DNA from: Syngnathus acus
Lineage: Eukaryota; Chordata; Actinopteri; Syngnathiformes; Syngnathidae
Length of the DNA stretch: 64,000 bases
Assembly (NCBI RefSeq): GCF_901709675.1
Contig: NC_051105.1
Span: 7,555,104 to 7,619,103 of the forward strand
Reading direction: 5' to 3'
The notes below the pieces were generated by a model. It was not told the origin of the DNA. It did not search any database and worked only from the letters and a program-made list of their open reading frames with translations. How positions within the stretch are numbered: position 1 is the first letter of the stretch; each line of letters starts with the position of its first letter. This document shows, piece after piece, positions 62,574 through 64,000 of the stretch. The translations under genes and the position numbers were made by a program.

Positions 62574-63501
62574 GTAAGACTGTGCTCATTGGTACTATTA
62601 AGCAAATACGTTTTCATTTGGTTTTTGTGTATCCTTAAGCGTACGTCCAGGGGGTGCGAGGCTTGCTGATGTGCGGCCTGACTTTGGGCTTCTTCGCCGC
62701 CGTCTTGTGCTTCCTGGGCATGGAGTGCACCTACCTCGGCGGAGACGAGCTGAGTAAGGACAAGATGCTTTTCGCCGGTGCGGTCTTTCACTTTGCGGGT
62801 GGTGAGTAAAACATGCATGTCTCACTTGTGTTCCTACCAATGTTGTGCCCACACGTGTTGCTCCGTACGCAGGAGTGTCCGATATTGCGGCCTACTGCTT
62901 ATACATCAACAGAGTTGCCAGGAACACCTTTGCTGTCAACTTAGCACCTGGACTCTTACGGTACAATATTTATCTTTTGTGTTAGAAATGTCCAATGAAA
63001 AACATGTATTAAATGAATTCATTTTTTTAGGTACTGTGGACAAATCCTCCAAAAATCACCAAATAATTGCTTTCCATTATGTCTCTTTCCGAACTGATAG
63101 GTACGACTTAGGCCCGCCCATATTTCTCGGATTGGTCGGAAGTTTTTTTATCCTTTTAGGAGCTCTCTTTTATGCAGCCACTGTGTTAAGAGTACTCCTA
63201 TCTAAAAGGTAGGCCAAAGTAACCTTTTTCACTTGTTTAAAAACAAAAAAAAAGTCTGTAATCAGATCGATCACATTTCTTGATGAATGTTTGTTCTCTG
63301 TACAGTCAAGTGGTCTATACCTACGGCGGGGGCACATACATGGACCCTCGCACACGAGGACGAAGCATGTACACCGGTTATTACAGATCCAACAGGCTCT
63401 ATGGAACTTACTACGGCTCGAGGAGATCCAGCGGCTCCAAAATAGCCAAACTCTCTGCGACAACACCAGAGAGGTTTTCTGAAAGGGATGCCTTTGTGTA
63501 A
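62342..63501 (+). CDS. Second claudin, claudin-10-like, 5 exons
   Basis: Exons 62342-62573, 62640-62801, 62873-62960, 63101-63208 and 63306-63501 join to 261 residues with the same phases as cldn10 and an identical 162-base exon 2, so it arose by tandem duplication of a claudin-10 ancestor. Four membrane helices; claudin signature W30, NLW (52-54), C57, C67. Compared with 10b, the first loop replaces the acidic LDG by a longer IGGQGG segment, so pore charge should differ. The tail is rich in Tyr, Gly and Arg and ends in DAFV, a PDZ ligand. Fish carry several claudin-10 paralogues (10c to 10f) used in ionocyte and gill junctions; this is probably one of them, but I cannot assign the letter. 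The ATG at 62342 is the first one giving a standard N-terminus. Confidence 0.9.
62640..62801 (+). CDS. claudin-10-like exon 2
   Basis: YVQGVRGLLMCGLTLGFFAA and MECTYLGGDELSKDKMLFAG. Acceptor is a short TTAAG; donor GTGAGT. Confidence 0.9.
62873..62960 (+). CDS. claudin-10-like exon 3
   Basis: VSDIAAYCLYINRVARNTFA then VNLAPGLL: end of helix three and second loop; two codons longer than in cldn10. Confidence 0.88.
63101..63208 (+). CDS. claudin-10-like exon 4
   Basis: YDLGPPIFLGLVGSFFILLG and the end of the fourth helix. Preceded by a 140-base intron. Confidence 0.9.
63306..63501 (+). CDS. claudin-10-like exon 5
   Basis: Cytosolic tail with SQVVYTYGGGTYMDPR, several Tyr-Gly and Arg-Ser pairs, ending ERDAFV before TAA. 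Confidence 0.9.
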
Positions 63502-64000
63502 TGTCTGTAAATGGATTTGTTGTGTATGAATTTTTCAGGTCACATTGAAAGATAACAAGTCATATTATGCGAGGAAAGTTGTTCATGTTGGGAGAAAAAA
63601 ATATCTATAAAGAGATTATGAAATATATATAAACATATAAAAAGTACACAGTATATAAAAATGTCTTGATTGAAGTTCATTGTTGCAATTAAGTTGCTGT
63701 TATTTTTATTTTTAATTATTTTTAGTTATGTTACTATTAATTATTTTATGCTGTTGGTGAAATGATCTAACATTGTAAAAAACAATTATTCTTGTTTGCC
63801 CTTCACTGGCCATATATAAAAGTGATAAAAATATTATTACTATTTTTAATTATTTTTAGTTATGTTATTAATTATTTTATGCTGTTGGTGAAATGATCTA
63901 ACATTGTAATAAAAACAATTATTCTTGTTTACCCTTCACTGGCCATGCATAAAAGTGATTAAAAAAAAAAGAATATTTAAAAATTATCAACAAACTCTTT
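63502..64000 (+). other. 3' region of the claudin-10-like gene
   Basis: AT-rich 3' UTR and downstream DNA with a 134-bp-period tandem duplication. AATAAA at 63908-63913 is the best poly(A) candidate. Confidence 0.45.
63707..63960. repeat. Tandem duplication, 134-bp period, two copies
   Basis: The units beginning at 63707 and 63841 share long identical runs (TTATGCTGTTGGTGAAATGA and CCTTCACTGGCCAT) with a few indels. The second copy created an AATAAA not present in the first. Confidence 0.9.

Overview
This window is nuclear DNA from a ray-finned fish, probably a percomorph teleost. Evidence for that is the intron-rich genes with GT/AG splice sites, long (CA)n and (TATC)n microsatellites, decayed fish-type repeats, and vertebrate gene content in the order sox21 - abcc4 - cldn10. 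As far as I recall, this is also the order on human chromosome 13q32, so the block is ancestral vertebrate synteny. I see no prokaryotic, viral or CRISPR-like system.

Layout. Bases 1-8,009 hold no recognised gene; they contain one exon-like 78-base segment (3186-3263), a decayed repeat zone with a Tc1/mariner-like transposase tail (about 4,060-5,390) and a short hAT-type MITE with target-site duplication (7439-7645). A single-exon sox21 gene lies on the minus strand at 8010-8744. Bases 8,745-31,978 form a roughly 23 kb gene-free interval upstream of sox21. It looks like a developmental regulatory landscape: unique, homeobox- and octamer-motif-rich stretches separated by simple repeats and a second, larger hAT-like element (16628-17357).

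From 56,691 down to 31,979 on the minus strand lies a complete abcc4 (MRP4) gene. I could place all 31 coding exons with consistent phases, giving a 1,305-residue ABC exporter with both nucleotide-binding domains intact and a C-terminal PDZ ligand (FETSL). About 950 bp upstream of its start codon, and divergent from it, begins the claudin block on the plus strand. cldn10 has two alternative first exons, 10a-type at 57645 and 10b-type at 59427, sharing four downstream exons to 61146. A second, more diverged claudin-10-like gene follows at 62342-63501 with the same exon phases and very short introns.

Functional picture: sox21 is a neural/placodal transcription repressor. abcc4 is a membrane exporter of cyclic nucleotides, prostaglandins and organic anions. 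The claudins form charge-selective paracellular pores, with the two first exons of cldn10 predicted to have opposite charge preference. All gene models were read by eye; transcript ends, regulatory candidates and repeat family names are inference.
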